Below are positions 54,419 to 63,859 of a DNA stretch of 64,000 nt, piece after piece (position 1 is the stretch's first letter; the number at the start of each line of letters is the position of its first letter). This DNA is from Berkiella sp963803015. Lineage in GTDB: Bacteria > Pseudomonadota > Gammaproteobacteria > Berkiellales > Berkiellaceae. Made by a program: the position numbers and the translations under genes. Below the pieces are notes generated by a model that was given only the letters and a program-made list of their open reading frames with translations, searched no databases and was not told the origin of the DNA. The stretch is from positions 124,001 to 188,000 of the forward strand of contig CAWDKV010000011.1 in the NCBI GenBank assembly GCA_963803015.1, in the 5' to 3' direction.

Positions 54419-54775
54419 ATGAATCGTATTTTTCTGACATTGATGACACTGCTAGTCTCGCCTTTGGCTTTTGCGGAATCTTCTTTAACGAGTGGGCCAG
54501 GCGCCATGGGCAATATTATTATGTTGGCCGGGTTTTTGTTTATTTTCTATTTTATGCTTATTCGCCCGCAAGCCAAGCGTGCAAAAGAACAACAAGCCCT
54601 TATTGCAAGCATTGCTAAAGATGATGAAGTCATCACCAGCGGTGGTTTAGTGGGGAGAGTGTTAAAGGTCTCTGATCAATTTGTGCACGTTGCTTTGGCC
54701 GAAAGCGTAGAAGTCATTGTGCAAAAACAAGCTATCTCAGGACAATTACCCAAAGGCACCATCAAGAGTATTTAA
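54419..54775 (+). CDS. yajC: Sec translocon accessory protein YajC
   Basis: A 118-residue single-pass membrane protein that associates with SecDF-SecYEG. IIMLAGFLFIFYFMLIRPQAKRAKEQ is the conserved TM plus basic segment. VITSGGLVGRVLKV begins the cytoplasmic domain. AAGGGTAG precedes the ATG and TATAAT at 54384-54389 is a -10 candidate. It is first in yajC-secD-secF; the tgt gene common upstream is absent. Confidence 0.94.
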   Translation: MNRIFLTLMTLLVSPLAFAESSLTSGPGAMGNIIMLAGFLFIFYFMLIRPQAKRAKEQQALIASIAKDDEVITSGGLVGRVLKVSDQFVHVALAESVEVIVQKQAISGQLPKGTIKSI

Positions 54776-54796
54776 TCTTAAGGGAATAAGCGCGTT

Positions 54797-56656
54797 ATGC
54801 TTAACAAATATCCGACTTGGAAGTATCTTTTATTAGCCGGCATGCTGTTATTAGGTGTCATTTATGCTTTACCTAATCTTTTTGGAGAAGATCCCGCGTT
54901 GCAAGTTTTGCCTGCTACCGGATATGCCTTCAAAGATGATGTGTTAACTGATATTAAAGCTGCCTTAGATGACGCGAATATTCCCTATCACAATATCAAA
55001 CGAGAAGATCAATCCATATTAGTCCGCTTTGCCAATGCACAAGCACAAATTCGAGCTAAAGAAGCCATTAAAGATAAGCTGGGGGATAATTATATTATTG
55101 CCCTTAATTTAGCGCCGAAAACGCCTTCTTGGTTAGAAATGATCGGGGCGCAGCCGATGAAGTTGGGCTTGGATTTAAGAGGCGGCGTACATTTTTTAAT
55201 GGATGTAGATGTCGATTCTGCGGTTAAACGCAGAATGGAGTCCGTCTTAGGCGATATGCGTAATGATTTGCGCAACAATAAAATTCGTTATCGTCAGGTG
55301 TCTAAGATCAATGAAACCGGCGTAAGTATTAATTTTGACGATCAAGCAACCCTAGATCAGGCTTTTACCAGCTTACAAAAGCATTTTAATGAATTTGACA
55401 TGACTAAAAAAATGGAAGAAGGTAAATTCCAGCTTGTCTGCCAAATGAAAACAGCTAGCCTACAAGAAATTCGTAACTATACCATAGAGCAAACCATGGC
55501 GACCTTACGTAACCGCGTCAATGAGCTAGGGGTGGCAGAGGCGATAGTGCAGCGACAAGGTAACAATCATATTGTGGTCGAATTACCTGGGATCCAAGAT
55601 ACTGCACGAGCAAAAGATATTTTAGGTAAAACGGCGACGCTTGAATTTCATTTACAGGCTAAAGAAGAGTCTGCTAACGCCACGCCGAATTATTCGCCGC
55701 CTGGCACCAAGTGGTACTACGATAGAGAAAACAGGCCATTTCTGCTACAAAAACGCGTTATTTTAACCGGTGATTCTATTACAGGCGCGATGGTGGGAAC
55801 GGACGATCGTACAGGTAGACCTGCTGTGCATGTGCGAGTAGGAGGCACGGGTTTGTCGGTCTTTAAAAAGACTACATTAGAGAATATTGGGCGCATGATG
55901 GGGGTGGTTTATCTTGAAACGAAACCCGTGACAGAAAAAGTGGCAGGACAAGATCTGCAACAAGATAAAACCCAAGAAATTTTAATTAGTATTGCCACAA
56001 TTCAGAGTGCGCTTGGTAGTCAGTTCCAAATCACAGGGTTTACTTTACAAGAAGCGCAAGACTTAGCGTTACTTTTGCGAGCAGGAGCTTTACCTGCTGC
56101 AGTTCGTATTGTTGAAGAGCGTATTGTGGGTCCAAGCTTAGGGCAAGAAAATATTCGTTTAGGGATTATTTCTATTGAAGTAGGCCTGGGTTTAGTTTTG
56201 CTGGCAATGCTCGTTTATTACAGCGTGTTCGGCATTATTGCCAATTTGGCCTTAATGATGAATGTGGTATTTTTGCTGGCGATACTCTCCGCTGTTGGGG
56301 CAACCTTAACCTTGCCAGGTATGGCGGGCATTGTCTTAACGGTCGGTATGGCGGTCGATGCCAACGTTTTAATTTTTGAGCGGATAAGAGAAGAATTAAG
56401 AAATGGTATGTCTTCCCAGGCTTCCATTCACAGTGGCTTTGAACGAGCTTTGGCCACCATCATAGATGCAAACGTGACAACCCTTATCGTTGGGATCATC
56501 CTCTTTAGTATTGGAACGGGACCCGTAAGAGGATTTGCGGTGACTTTGTGCATTGGAATTTTAACCTCGATGGTCACAGCTATCACCGGGACAAGAGCCA
56601 TGGTCAACTTGGCTTATGGTGGCAAAATGGGCAAACGATTACGCATAGGGATTTAA
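54797..56656 (+). CDS. secD: protein translocase subunit SecD
   Basis: A 619-residue inner-membrane protein that uses the proton gradient to complete protein export. KYPTWKYLLLAGMLLLGVIYALPNLFGE is TM1. LGLDLRGGVHFLMDVD is the SecD signature. A large periplasmic domain follows, then five C-terminal TM segments with GMAVDANVLIFERIREE, which holds the conserved Asp. Length matches E. coli SecD (615). It follows yajC by 21 bases. Confidence 0.97.
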   Translation: MLNKYPTWKYLLLAGMLLLGVIYALPNLFGEDPALQVLPATGYAFKDDVLTDIKAALDDANIPYHNIKREDQSILVRFANAQAQIRAKEAIKDKLGDNYIIALNLAPKTPSWLEMIGAQPMKLGLDLRGGVHFLMDVDVDSAVKRRMESVLGDMRNDLRNNKIRYRQVSKINETGVSINFDDQATLDQAFTSLQKHFNEFDMTKKMEEGKFQLVCQMKTASLQEIRNYTIEQTMATLRNRVNELGVAEAIVQRQGNNHIVVELPGIQDTARAKDILGKTATLEFHLQAKEESANATPNYSPPGTKWYYDRENRPFLLQKRVILTGDSITGAMVGTDDRTGRPAVHVRVGGTGLSVFKKTTLENIGRMMGVVYLETKPVTEKVAGQDLQQDKTQEILISIATIQSALGSQFQITGFTLQEAQDLALLLRAGALPAAVRIVEERIVGPSLGQENIRLGIISIEVGLGLVLLAMLVYYSVFGIIANLALMMNVVFLLAILSAVGATLTLPGMAGIVLTVGMAVDANVLIFERIREELRNGMSSQASIHSGFERALATIIDANVTTLIVGIILFSIGTGPVRGFAVTLCIGILTSMVTAITGTRAMVNLAYGGKMGKRLRIGI

Positions 56657-56660
56657 GACT

Positions 56661-57590
56661 ATGGAACTTTTTCATCATCAAACCAAAATTGATTTTATGG
56701 GGATGCGCAAATGGACAGCTTTGTTTTCCATTGCGGTCACTTTGTTGTCACTCACTTTATTGTTTGTGAAGGGTATTAATTTTGGATTAGATTTCACGGG
56801 TGGCACGCAGTTAGAGCTTCGTTATAAAGAGCCTATTAATTTTGAACACGTGCGAGAGCAATTAGAAGAAGCCGGTTTCCAGGGGACCAAAGTAGCCCAA
56901 TATGGCTCGGTTTACGATGTCTTAGTTAAAATTGCGAATAAAAAAGGCATGACTGAGCAAGAGCTAGGCCGTAAAGTCATAGAAGTGTTAACTGCCAAAA
57001 ATACAGAAGTCGAGCTCAGAAGAGTGGAGTTTGTAGGTGCTGAGGTGGGCGAAAATTTAGCGCAGCAGGGGATGATTGCTGTTTTAGTGGCGCTTCTTGC
57101 GACCATGCTTTACATCGCTGTACGCTTCGAATACCGCTTTGGGTTTAGTGCGATGGTCGCGCTTTTGCATGATCCTATTTTAATTTTAGGTGTTTTCTCT
57201 TATCTGCAAATTGAATTTGATTTAGCTTCTTTAGCGGCAATTTTGGCTGTATTAGGTTATTCCTTAAACGATACCATTGTGGTCTATGATAGAGTACGAG
57301 AAAATTTCCGAAAAATGCGCAAAGCAACCCCGCTTGAAGTGATGAACCTCTCTATCAATCAGACGCTTTCACGAACGATAATGACTTCTGTACTCACGCT
57401 TCTGGTCGTGGTTGCACTTTATCTTTTTGGTGGTGAATCTCTCCATGGTTTCTCTTTAGCGTTCATGATAGGAATAATTATCGGAACCTATTCGTCTATA
57501 TTTGTGGCTGGCGCCCTATCTTTAACTATGGGATTAAACCGAACCAACCTCATTCCTGCAACAAAGAATGTTGCCGATGAGATGCCCTAA
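56661..57590 (+). CDS. secF: protein translocase subunit SecF
   Basis: A 309-residue partner of SecD. TM1 is followed by GINFGLDFTGGTQLELRY, the SecF signature. The C-terminal membrane half contains YSLNDTIVVYDRVRENFRK with the conserved Asp/Arg, and TLSRTIMTSVLTLLVV. The ATG lies 4 bases after secD. A hairpin downstream ends the operon. Confidence 0.97.
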   Translation: MELFHHQTKIDFMGMRKWTALFSIAVTLLSLTLLFVKGINFGLDFTGGTQLELRYKEPINFEHVREQLEEAGFQGTKVAQYGSVYDVLVKIANKKGMTEQELGRKVIEVLTAKNTEVELRRVEFVGAEVGENLAQQGMIAVLVALLATMLYIAVRFEYRFGFSAMVALLHDPILILGVFSYLQIEFDLASLAAILAVLGYSLNDTIVVYDRVRENFRKMRKATPLEVMNLSINQTLSRTIMTSVLTLLVVVALYLFGGESLHGFSLAFMIGIIIGTYSSIFVAGALSLTMGLNRTNLIPATKNVADEMP

Positions 57591-57611
57591 AACTTTTTCC
57601 TAGGGTGCAGG

Positions 57612-57647
57612 GGCTCGTCTTTTGACGAGCCTCCATCATTATTTTTT
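57612..57647 (+). terminator. probable terminator of yajC-secD-secF
   Basis: An 8-bp stem GGCTCGTC/GACGAGCC with TTTT loop starts 22 bases after the secF stop. A six-T run occurs about 10 bases after the stem, so the signal is imperfect. Confidence 0.6.
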
Positions 57648-57717
57648 ATGACATGACTCTCCATCCAACTGTGATTAAACTCAACAACTTATTATAAAGT
57701 TTACACGAGAAATTTAA

Positions 57718-58659
57718 TTGAACAGTGGGCCGTTTCCTTTACAATCTCTTCCCAGAGATATTTTGATCCTTCTTTTTTCTGCGTGCGACTTAATCCAAGA
57801 ACTTGTAAGATTCAGCTTAATCAGTCGTTTTTTTTATCGCTTGATACAGGTTGTATCGAGGCGTTTGATCCAGCAGTATTTTCCATATTTGCTGAAAACA
57901 AACACAAAGGAATGTAAAATTTTTCCTAAGACTTTATTCGCTGAAGAGCTTCGTCAATACAGAGCTGGTTGCCGTTGTGCCAAAAATTTATTGTTTGGTT
58001 TAGACATTCATGCTGTGCTATTGGCTTTAAAGGGCGCCATAGATGAAATTGAACGATCTGTTCATATTGATAAAAGTAACAAAGTAACACTGTATTGCTT
58101 AGCGCTTTCCAACGGGCATACACAAGCAGTCGCTAAATTAAATCTATTTGACATAGAGCTAGCGCTCCAGTGGGCGACTAGAAAAGGTAATTTGGAGGTG
58201 GTGCAATGGCTTCTAGATCAATTTCCCGCTGATGATGAGACATCAGCAAACGATGTAATCTCAAATATCGTAAGAGGATGGGCATTTTTAGAGAGTGCGA
58301 AATATGGTCATCTTGCCGTTTTGCAATGTTTATTTGCAAGGAGGCCCAGCATCTTTTCTATTCATAAGGAGCAAGCGCTGACAAGAGCAGCTAAATATGG
58401 TCACCTTGATGTTGTGCAATGGTTGTTGGCGCAAGCGGGAAGGGACATGAAAGTAGATTTCAATGAGCTGTCGCTTTTAGCATTTCAATGCGGCTACCGT
58501 CAAGTGGCGCTGACTCTCAAAAAATATCAATGGCAAGTTCTTTCTCCGATAGAAAATACTTTTATCCCTTCGTTTTCAACTCGGCTTCCTAATAATCATA
58601 CGACTCAAGTGCCAGAAGAAATTGAATTGATAAATAAAATGTCAGGCGTGCGGATTTAA
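57718..58659 (+). CDS. F-box and ankyrin-repeat protein, candidate effector
   Basis: A 313-residue protein. Residues 10-45 read LPRDILILLFSACDLIQELVRF...SRFFYRLI, an F-box pattern that in eukaryotes binds Skp1 in SCF ubiquitin ligases. Ankyrin-type repeats follow at ~147-170 (ALQWATRKGNLEVVQWLL), ~188-210 (ESAKYGHLAVLQCLF) and ~219-242 (LTRAAKYGHLDVVQWLLAQ). A stop precedes TTG 57718 directly and no ATG lies early in the frame, so TTG must be the start. F-box/ankyrin effectors such as Legionella AnkB are a known precedent. Translocation and ubiquitin-pathway action are inference. Confidence 0.75.
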   Translation: MNSGPFPLQSLPRDILILLFSACDLIQELVRFSLISRFFYRLIQVVSRRLIQQYFPYLLKTNTKECKIFPKTLFAEELRQYRAGCRCAKNLLFGLDIHAVLLALKGAIDEIERSVHIDKSNKVTLYCLALSNGHTQAVAKLNLFDIELALQWATRKGNLEVVQWLLDQFPADDETSANDVISNIVRGWAFLESAKYGHLAVLQCLFARRPSIFSIHKEQALTRAAKYGHLDVVQWLLAQAGRDMKVDFNELSLLAFQCGYRQVALTLKKYQWQVLSPIENTFIPSFSTRLPNNHTTQVPEEIELINKMSGVRI

Positions 58660-58668
58660 CGTGCTTGA

Positions 58669-59508
58669 TTAAAGCCCTTTTTTAGGCGATTTTGGTTTCT
58701 GGTTATCCTGATTATCTGCCACATTCTGTTTGTCTTGATTAGCAGAATTGATAAAGGCATTGACATCAGCAGAAACATGAGGATCGCCAAATTCAAATTC
58801 TTTGGCTAATTTACCACCATGATTTTTTAACCATGCATTTACTTGATTGCTGTTTATAGAAGCACCATCATGCTGTAATTCAATTTTTGGAAAAGTCTTA
58901 TAAAATTCAGGGTATTTTATTTCAAGAAATGCCTTAAGCTCTCTAGCGTTTTGATCTGTCCAAATGCTACCGCCAAATTGTGATGATATTAATAAACCTA
59001 GTACACTTCCAAATCTCTTAGCGTTTTCCTCTATGTCCCGGCTCATTTGGCCACCGAATTTTAAGTCATATATTTTATCCACTACATCGAGAGGATAGGA
59101 ACTTTCATCATAAACGGATCCAAAGCCATCGCTATTAAAGCTTGGTTTTATAAACAAAGTCTCAAGTGCCCAGTCCATTACTCGGTTATCACCAGAATTT
59201 ATGCCAAAAAAAGGAAGCCAAACACTAGGTAATTTAGAGCTCGTACCTGAAGATTTATAAAAGCATAACCCATTGATCACAGCTAATTCACGAATTACTT
59301 TCTGCTGACGTTCATAAGTTTCAACAGAAGTAGATTCTAGAGTCATGTCTTTGCCAATCATTTGTTGCCCTGTTTCTGACTTCAGTTGATTATAATTGAG
59401 AACAGGTTCAGGTTTGGCTTTATCTTTATCTTCTGTCTCTGGTGCAGCAGGAGAAGACCTATTAAGAGCAGTGGATTTTTTATCAGTGGGTCCAGTAGGT
59501 TTTGCCAT
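58669..59508 (-). CDS. unrecognised protein, candidate effector
   Basis: A 279-residue protein of no recognised family. The first ~50 residues are polar and disordered (PTGPTDKKSTALNRSSPA). A globular core (about 50-250) follows, with aromatic motifs such as LPSVWLPFFGINSGDNRVMDW and KYPEFYKTFPKIELQHDG. The end is Gln/Asn/Lys-rich, KSPKKGL. ATG 59508 is preceded by GGGAG at 9 bases; the ATG at 59523 overlaps that site. It is convergent with the F-box/ankyrin gene. Confidence 0.55.
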   Translation of the reverse strand: MAKPTGPTDKKSTALNRSSPAAPETEDKDKAKPEPVLNYNQLKSETGQQMIGKDMTLESTSVETYERQQKVIRELAVINGLCFYKSSGTSSKLPSVWLPFFGINSGDNRVMDWALETLFIKPSFNSDGFGSVYDESSYPLDVVDKIYDLKFGGQMSRDIEENAKRFGSVLGLLISSQFGGSIWTDQNARELKAFLEIKYPEFYKTFPKIELQHDGASINSNQVNAWLKNHGGKLAKEFEFGDPHVSADVNAFINSANQDKQNVADNQDNQKPKSPKKGL

Positions 59509-59675
59509 GTTAATTACTCCCATAGTTCAAATAATCATTAATTTATATCTCCTTCATAATTTTTGACATTGAACCCTCAATACAAGTTCAGTTTCAAATC
59601 ATTGCAGGGATTAGTGATTATTTGAAAGCTCGGGACCGACTTTACAAACGATCCTCTGATGATTTCAGGCGAGCT

Positions 59676-59882
59676 TTATTCAGTCTCCTCAGATGAGGAT
59701 GAGCTTATAATAATGGGTGGCCGCGGATAGACATGATGGGTATTGCTATTTTTAGTTTTCTTTCTAAAAATATAAAAAGTGACGCCTGCTAACACGGCTA
59801 TACTTGCAACTCCAACAGCAGCTGGAATACAACATTTGCCTGCAGATATTAAACTCGTCTCAGTTACCTGTAATTCTCTCAT
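59676..59882 (-). CDS. small peptide with GG-type (SAG) leader and Ser-rich tail, microcin-like
   Basis: A 68-residue ORF. MRELQVTETSLISAG resembles the leaders of microcins E492/H47, whose cleavage follows GA/AG, and shares MREL and the spacing with the peptide at 5468-5761. A KCC pair, one hydrophobic helix (AAVGVASIAVLAGVTFYIF), a basic KKTKNS segment and PRPPIIISSSSSEETE follow. Class IIb microcins also end in serine-rich tails where siderophores attach, but here the end is acidic, so this parallel is weak. A GAGGGT-like ribosome site lies upstream. No exporter adjoins it. Confidence 0.55.
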   Translation of the reverse strand: MRELQVTETSLISAGKCCIPAAVGVASIAVLAGVTFYIFRKKTKNSNTHHVYPRPPIIISSSSSEETE

Positions 59883-60241
59883 TGCACCCTCTCAAAGTGA
59901 GCTGATTTTAAGTAGTAATAAGCTAAAAGATGATATCTGATGAGCTTACAAATGTAAAATAGGTTGCCCAAACTGTCTGAGCCGTGCAGAAGCTTTAGGG
60001 TGTGAATGAAATCCTTTTTTACGTTTTATGGATTGGCAATTAATTAGTTCAGTTTCTGAACAGGCATAATAGGCCCATTGTGCAATTGCTATAGTTCAGT
60101 GAAATGAGTCTGTTTAGCATACGATGGATTAAAGACAAGTCGGTACATTTGAGAGATTGATCTCAGCTCCAGGCGGCCGATTTTCATAAAAAAAGAGAAT
60201 AGCAGACTTTTTTCTCAAGTAGCAGGCGTTTTTCATGACTA
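59883..60241. other. 359-base region without a recognised gene
   Basis: It separates the small peptide gene from the acyl-activating enzyme, so it should hold the peptide's promoter. Visible items are the short palindrome GTTCAGTTTCTGAAC at 60047-60061 and the weak terminator at 60188. I see no convincing ORF or RNA. Confidence 0.4.
60188..60216 (-). terminator. weak terminator downstream of the acyl-activating enzyme
   Basis: On the minus strand GAGAA/TTCTC with a 12-base loop is followed by seven T, starting 26 bases after the gene's stop. The stem is short and AT-rich. Confidence 0.35.
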
Positions 60242-62257
60242 CTAATCTTTTTTCAGCGCTCTGCGAATGATTTTATTAGAGGCTGTTCTGGGTAGGGCAT
60301 CTATTTTGATAACCTCTTTGATTTTAAACAAAGGGTTGAGGTGATGTTTAATGGCATTTTGCATGGTTATTTTTAATTGTTCTAAATCGCTTTGTTGCGA
60401 GGATAAAACAACATAAATAATCAATTCACTAGGGCCGCCACCAGTTGGCTGGACAGCCACAGCCGCCGTTTCATGCACTTCGGGCAATCCATTGAGAACA
60501 GATTCAATTTCTGTCGCGCTCACCTTGATGCCACTCAATTTCATGGTGTCATCCACGCGTCCTAGCATTCTGTAGTAGCCATTCGCAAAGCGTTTGATTT
60601 CATCGCCATGGCGGCGTAACACTTTGCCATCAAGTGTTGGCATATTGGCATAATAGACTTGAAAATGATCTTTATTTAGCAACTCAGTAGATAAACCAAT
60701 AGAGGGGCCAATAATAGCCACTTCGCCCGTGTCTGCAGGGTTTCCCGATTCATCTAAAACGACAAAGTCTAATCCTAAAGCTGGTGTGGTGCACATGCTG
60801 GGTGCACAGGGATGAAGCAAAGTGGAAGTGATATAAGCCCCACCAATTTCAGTGCCGCCGCAATATTCAATAATGGGTTTATAGTTAACGAGGTACATGA
60901 GGTATAACATGTCCTCTACATTAGAGGCTTCTCCTGTTGATGCAAATAATTTCAGCTCTCCCCAATTCAAGCCTTCCATACATTTTGAGTAGTGCCATGT
61001 TTTTACTATCGTGGGGACAACACCTAAGAGTGTCACTTTAGTATCCTGAATAAATTGTCCAAAGCGTCTATCATTCGGTGTGCCTGCATAGAGTGCAAGG
61101 GTGGCTTTGTTGATAAGGCAGGCAAAAATCAACCAAGGTCCCATCATCCATCCTAAATTGCTCGGCCAACAAAAAATATCATTGGAGGTGACGTTCAAAT
61201 GCAGAGCAGCATCACTAGCGCACTTGATGGGTGTGGTTTGCGTCCAGGGAATGGCTTTGGGATCTCCTGTCGTGCCGGAGGAGAACAAGATATTGATAGC
61301 ATCATCTGGGGCGCATGGAATAGCTTGATAGGACTCCTTTTCACTTAAAAAATTATCCCACAAGATATCATTTTGTCGAATATTGCTCGTCTTTGGGTTC
61401 TCAACCGCTAAGACAATGGTTAATGGTGCATGCGCTTCAATGACTTTTTCATAGAGAGCATGGGTTTTGCCATCACGAATGATTTTATCTTGGGTGAAAA
61501 CGGCCCTCACATTGGCAATCTGAAAACGCTTGGCAATTTCATCTGTTGCAAAACTATCTGCAATAGAAACTATCACACAGCCGGCTTTAATAATGCCTAA
61601 ATAAATCGCCACAGCTTCAATCGTCATTGGCATCATGATGCCAATCCGCGCGCCTTTTGGTAAGAGCCCGCTTAAACTATTGGCGACACGATTAGAGAGC
61701 TTATCTAGTGCTTCATAACTGATTTGAGTAATTTTGCCGTTTTCGTTTTGAGAAATAATAGCAGTTTTGTTTTTATGAGCAGCAAAACAACTTTGCGTGA
61801 TGTTAAATTGTGCATCTTTAAACCAAAGGGGAGAAGCGACCCCCTTTGAGAGATCAAGTAATTGGCTAAATGGTTGTGACATGTTAATTTGCAAAAAATC
61901 TAGCATGGTTTGCCAAAAATCAGAATAATGCTGCACAGACCAATGGTGTAAATCCTGATAAGTGTTACATTTTTTTTCACGCATCAGTTCAGCAATAATG
62001 GTGGTTTGAATAAAATCATTGCCCGGGGCAAAAGCAGGGCAGGGTAAATGATTCCACTCAGGAAATAGCGTTGAAAATAATAATTTGTGAAGAGGAAAGG
62101 AATAAGATGAGGGATAATGACGACATAAAATCTCTTTTTTCAGACTTTCCCAGCAAGCTTCTGGCGTTGTTGCCTTTTCTTGCAGCAACGCCATTATCTT
62201 TTTAGCATCAATCTCTGATGCACCCAATTCAACCAATTGCTGATTTGAGATGGTCAT
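60242..62257 (-). CDS. AMP-dependent acyl-CoA synthetase (acetyl/acetoacetyl-CoA synthetase-like)
   Basis: A 671-residue ANL-superfamily ligase that activates a carboxylate with ATP and CoA. An N-terminal extension (about 1-165) with HYSDFWQTMLDFLQI resembles the ACAS N-domain. The P-loop is LFSSGTTGDPKAIPWT. Further motifs are EYCGGTEIGGAY, GYYRMLGRVDDTMKLSGIKVS and the C-terminal lysine in LPRTASNKIIRRAL. The layout, with an ExxW...HPxxxH-like start, is also close to plant AAE17/18 acyl-activating enzymes. The substrate cannot be read from the sequence. It follows the dienelactone hydrolase by 11 bases. Confidence 0.85.
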   Translation of the reverse strand: MTISNQQLVELGASEIDAKKIMALLQEKATTPEACWESLKKEILCRHYPSSYSFPLHKLLFSTLFPEWNHLPCPAFAPGNDFIQTTIIAELMREKKCNTYQDLHHWSVQHYSDFWQTMLDFLQINMSQPFSQLLDLSKGVASPLWFKDAQFNITQSCFAAHKNKTAIISQNENGKITQISYEALDKLSNRVANSLSGLLPKGARIGIMMPMTIEAVAIYLGIIKAGCVIVSIADSFATDEIAKRFQIANVRAVFTQDKIIRDGKTHALYEKVIEAHAPLTIVLAVENPKTSNIRQNDILWDNFLSEKESYQAIPCAPDDAINILFSSGTTGDPKAIPWTQTTPIKCASDAALHLNVTSNDIFCWPSNLGWMMGPWLIFACLINKATLALYAGTPNDRRFGQFIQDTKVTLLGVVPTIVKTWHYSKCMEGLNWGELKLFASTGEASNVEDMLYLMYLVNYKPIIEYCGGTEIGGAYITSTLLHPCAPSMCTTPALGLDFVVLDESGNPADTGEVAIIGPSIGLSTELLNKDHFQVYYANMPTLDGKVLRRHGDEIKRFANGYYRMLGRVDDTMKLSGIKVSATEIESVLNGLPEVHETAAVAVQPTGGGPSELIIYVVLSSQQSDLEQLKITMQNAIKHHLNPLFKIKEVIKIDALPRTASNKIIRRALKKD

Positions 62258-62268
62258 GACATCTAAAG

Positions 62269-63048
62269 CTATTTAAAAACTTTACCCAGAAATTGCTCAA
62301 AATCTTGCCAAGATTTTTTATCTGCGGCTGCGTTATATGCAGCCCCACTTTTCTTATCATTACCTGCTGCAGGATTAGTAAAAGCATGGACAGCGTCTGG
62401 ATAGACAATAAACGTTAAATTAACGTTACCGTCTGCCATTTCTTTTTTAAAGGCTGCAATTTCTTGTGCTGATTCAAAAGGATCATCTGCGCCATGCATC
62501 ACCAGTACTTGGCCTTTAATATTTTTAGCATCTTGCGGCGTAGGAGAAGAGAGTCCACCATGGAAAGTAGCAGTTCCGACTATTGGCGCACCACTGCGTG
62601 CAAGTTCGAGTGCTGCCGTGCCACCAAAGCAGTAGCCCATTACCACCACTTTTTGCTTATCCACTTGTTTCATTGCGGTTAAAGCATCATAAGCTGCTTT
62701 CATACGGCTGCGCAAAAGGGGACGATCCGCTTTATATTTATTGGCAAACTGCGCCGCTTCTTTTTGATCTTTTGGACGTGTTCCTTTACCATACACATCT
62801 ACCGCAAAAGCAACATAGCCTTCGGAGGCTAATTGTTCTGCTTTTTGTTTGGTGAAAGCGGAAAGCCCCATCCAATCATGCACAATCAAGATACCAGGTC
62901 GGGGATTTTTAATAGCATCATCATAAGCGACAAAACCCTCCATGGTGGTGCCATTAGCAGTATATTCTACAGGTTGCGTTATGATAGCGGCTCCTGCTTG
63001 CATTGATAAAAGACATCCGAATAAACAACCTATGCTTTTTTTGATCAT
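62269..63048 (-). CDS. exported dienelactone hydrolase family protein
   Basis: A 259-residue alpha/beta hydrolase with a signal peptide (IGCLFGCLLSMQAGAA). The cysteine nucleophile is in MGYCFGGTAALE, the acid in HGADDPFESA and the histidine in PDAVHAFTNPAAG, giving the Cys-Asp-His triad of the family. LIVHDWMGLS is the oxyanion region. The reaction in the periplasm is unknown. AGGAGG precedes the ATG. It lies between suhB (13 bases upstream) and the acyl-activating enzyme and is probably co-transcribed with both. Confidence 0.88.
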   Translation of the reverse strand: MIKKSIGCLFGCLLSMQAGAAIITQPVEYTANGTTMEGFVAYDDAIKNPRPGILIVHDWMGLSAFTKQKAEQLASEGYVAFAVDVYGKGTRPKDQKEAAQFANKYKADRPLLRSRMKAAYDALTAMKQVDKQKVVVMGYCFGGTAALELARSGAPIVGTATFHGGLSSPTPQDAKNIKGQVLVMHGADDPFESAQEIAAFKKEMADGNVNLTFIVYPDAVHAFTNPAAGNDKKSGAAYNAAADKKSWQDFEQFLGKVFK

Positions 63049-63061
63049 GGTATTTGGCCTC

Positions 63062-63859
63062 CTAGCCTCTACGGATATATTGCTCCGAAATTTTCAGTAA
63101 TTCTTTGTAGATCTTAGGGGGTGCCGCTAAGATACTATCTCCCTGTAAGAAATCTTGTGAACCATCCAATGTTGTCACATAACCGCCTGCTTCTTGAATA
63201 AGCAAGGCGCCGGCGGCAATGTCCCAGATTTTGAGATCAAATTCCCAAAAGCCATCTAATCGGCCCGCAGCAACATAAGCGAGATCAAGCGCGGCAGCGC
63301 CAGCTCGTCTAATACCGGCGCATTGCGGCAAAAGAGCCGCCAGCAGTTTTAAATAGGGATCAAGTTGTTCAAAATCTCTGAACGGGAACCCTGTGCCAAG
63401 AAGGGCATTTTCTAGTTTTTCATTGGTTGAGACGCGTAATTTTCTATCGTTGAGTCTGGCGCCTTCACCACGGCTGGCGGTAAACAGCTCATCACGAATG
63501 GGATCGTAAACGATACCATGCAGGATTTTATCTTGATGTTTTACACCAATAGAGACGCAAAATTGCGGAAATCCATGCAAAAAGTTGGTCGTGCCATCAA
63601 GGGGATCGATAATCCAGGTGATATCGTTTCTATCCGTAGATTGGGTAAGGCCAGTTTCTTCGCCTAAAATGCCGTGGTAGGGGTAAGCTTTTTTAATAGT
63701 TTGGATAATAATCTCTTCGGCAGCTTTGTCGACTTGGCTAGCGAAGTCGTTGCGTCCTTTTTGAACAATTTGCAGCTCATCAATTTTGTCTTGGGCTTTG
63801 AGAATGACATTGCCGGCAAGTCTTGCCGCTTTAATGCCGATATTGACTAATGGGTGCAT
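63062..63859 (-). CDS. suhB: inositol-1-monophosphatase (SuhB)
   Basis: A 265-residue Mg-dependent phosphatase of the IMPase family; E. coli SuhB is also part of the rRNA antitermination complex. Metal motifs are GEETG, WIIDPLDGTTNFLHGFPQFCVSIG and KIWDIAAGALLIQEAGG. Length matches E. coli SuhB (267). It is the first gene of the suhB-hydrolase-acyl-activating unit. The promoter should lie in the AT-rich stretch up to the right edge of the window. Confidence 0.95.
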   Translation of the reverse strand: MHPLVNIGIKAARLAGNVILKAQDKIDELQIVQKGRNDFASQVDKAAEEIIIQTIKKAYPYHGILGEETGLTQSTDRNDITWIIDPLDGTTNFLHGFPQFCVSIGVKHQDKILHGIVYDPIRDELFTASRGEGARLNDRKLRVSTNEKLENALLGTGFPFRDFEQLDPYLKLLAALLPQCAGIRRAGAAALDLAYVAAGRLDGFWEFDLKIWDIAAGALLIQEAGGYVTTLDGSQDFLQGDSILAAPPKIYKELLKISEQYIRRG

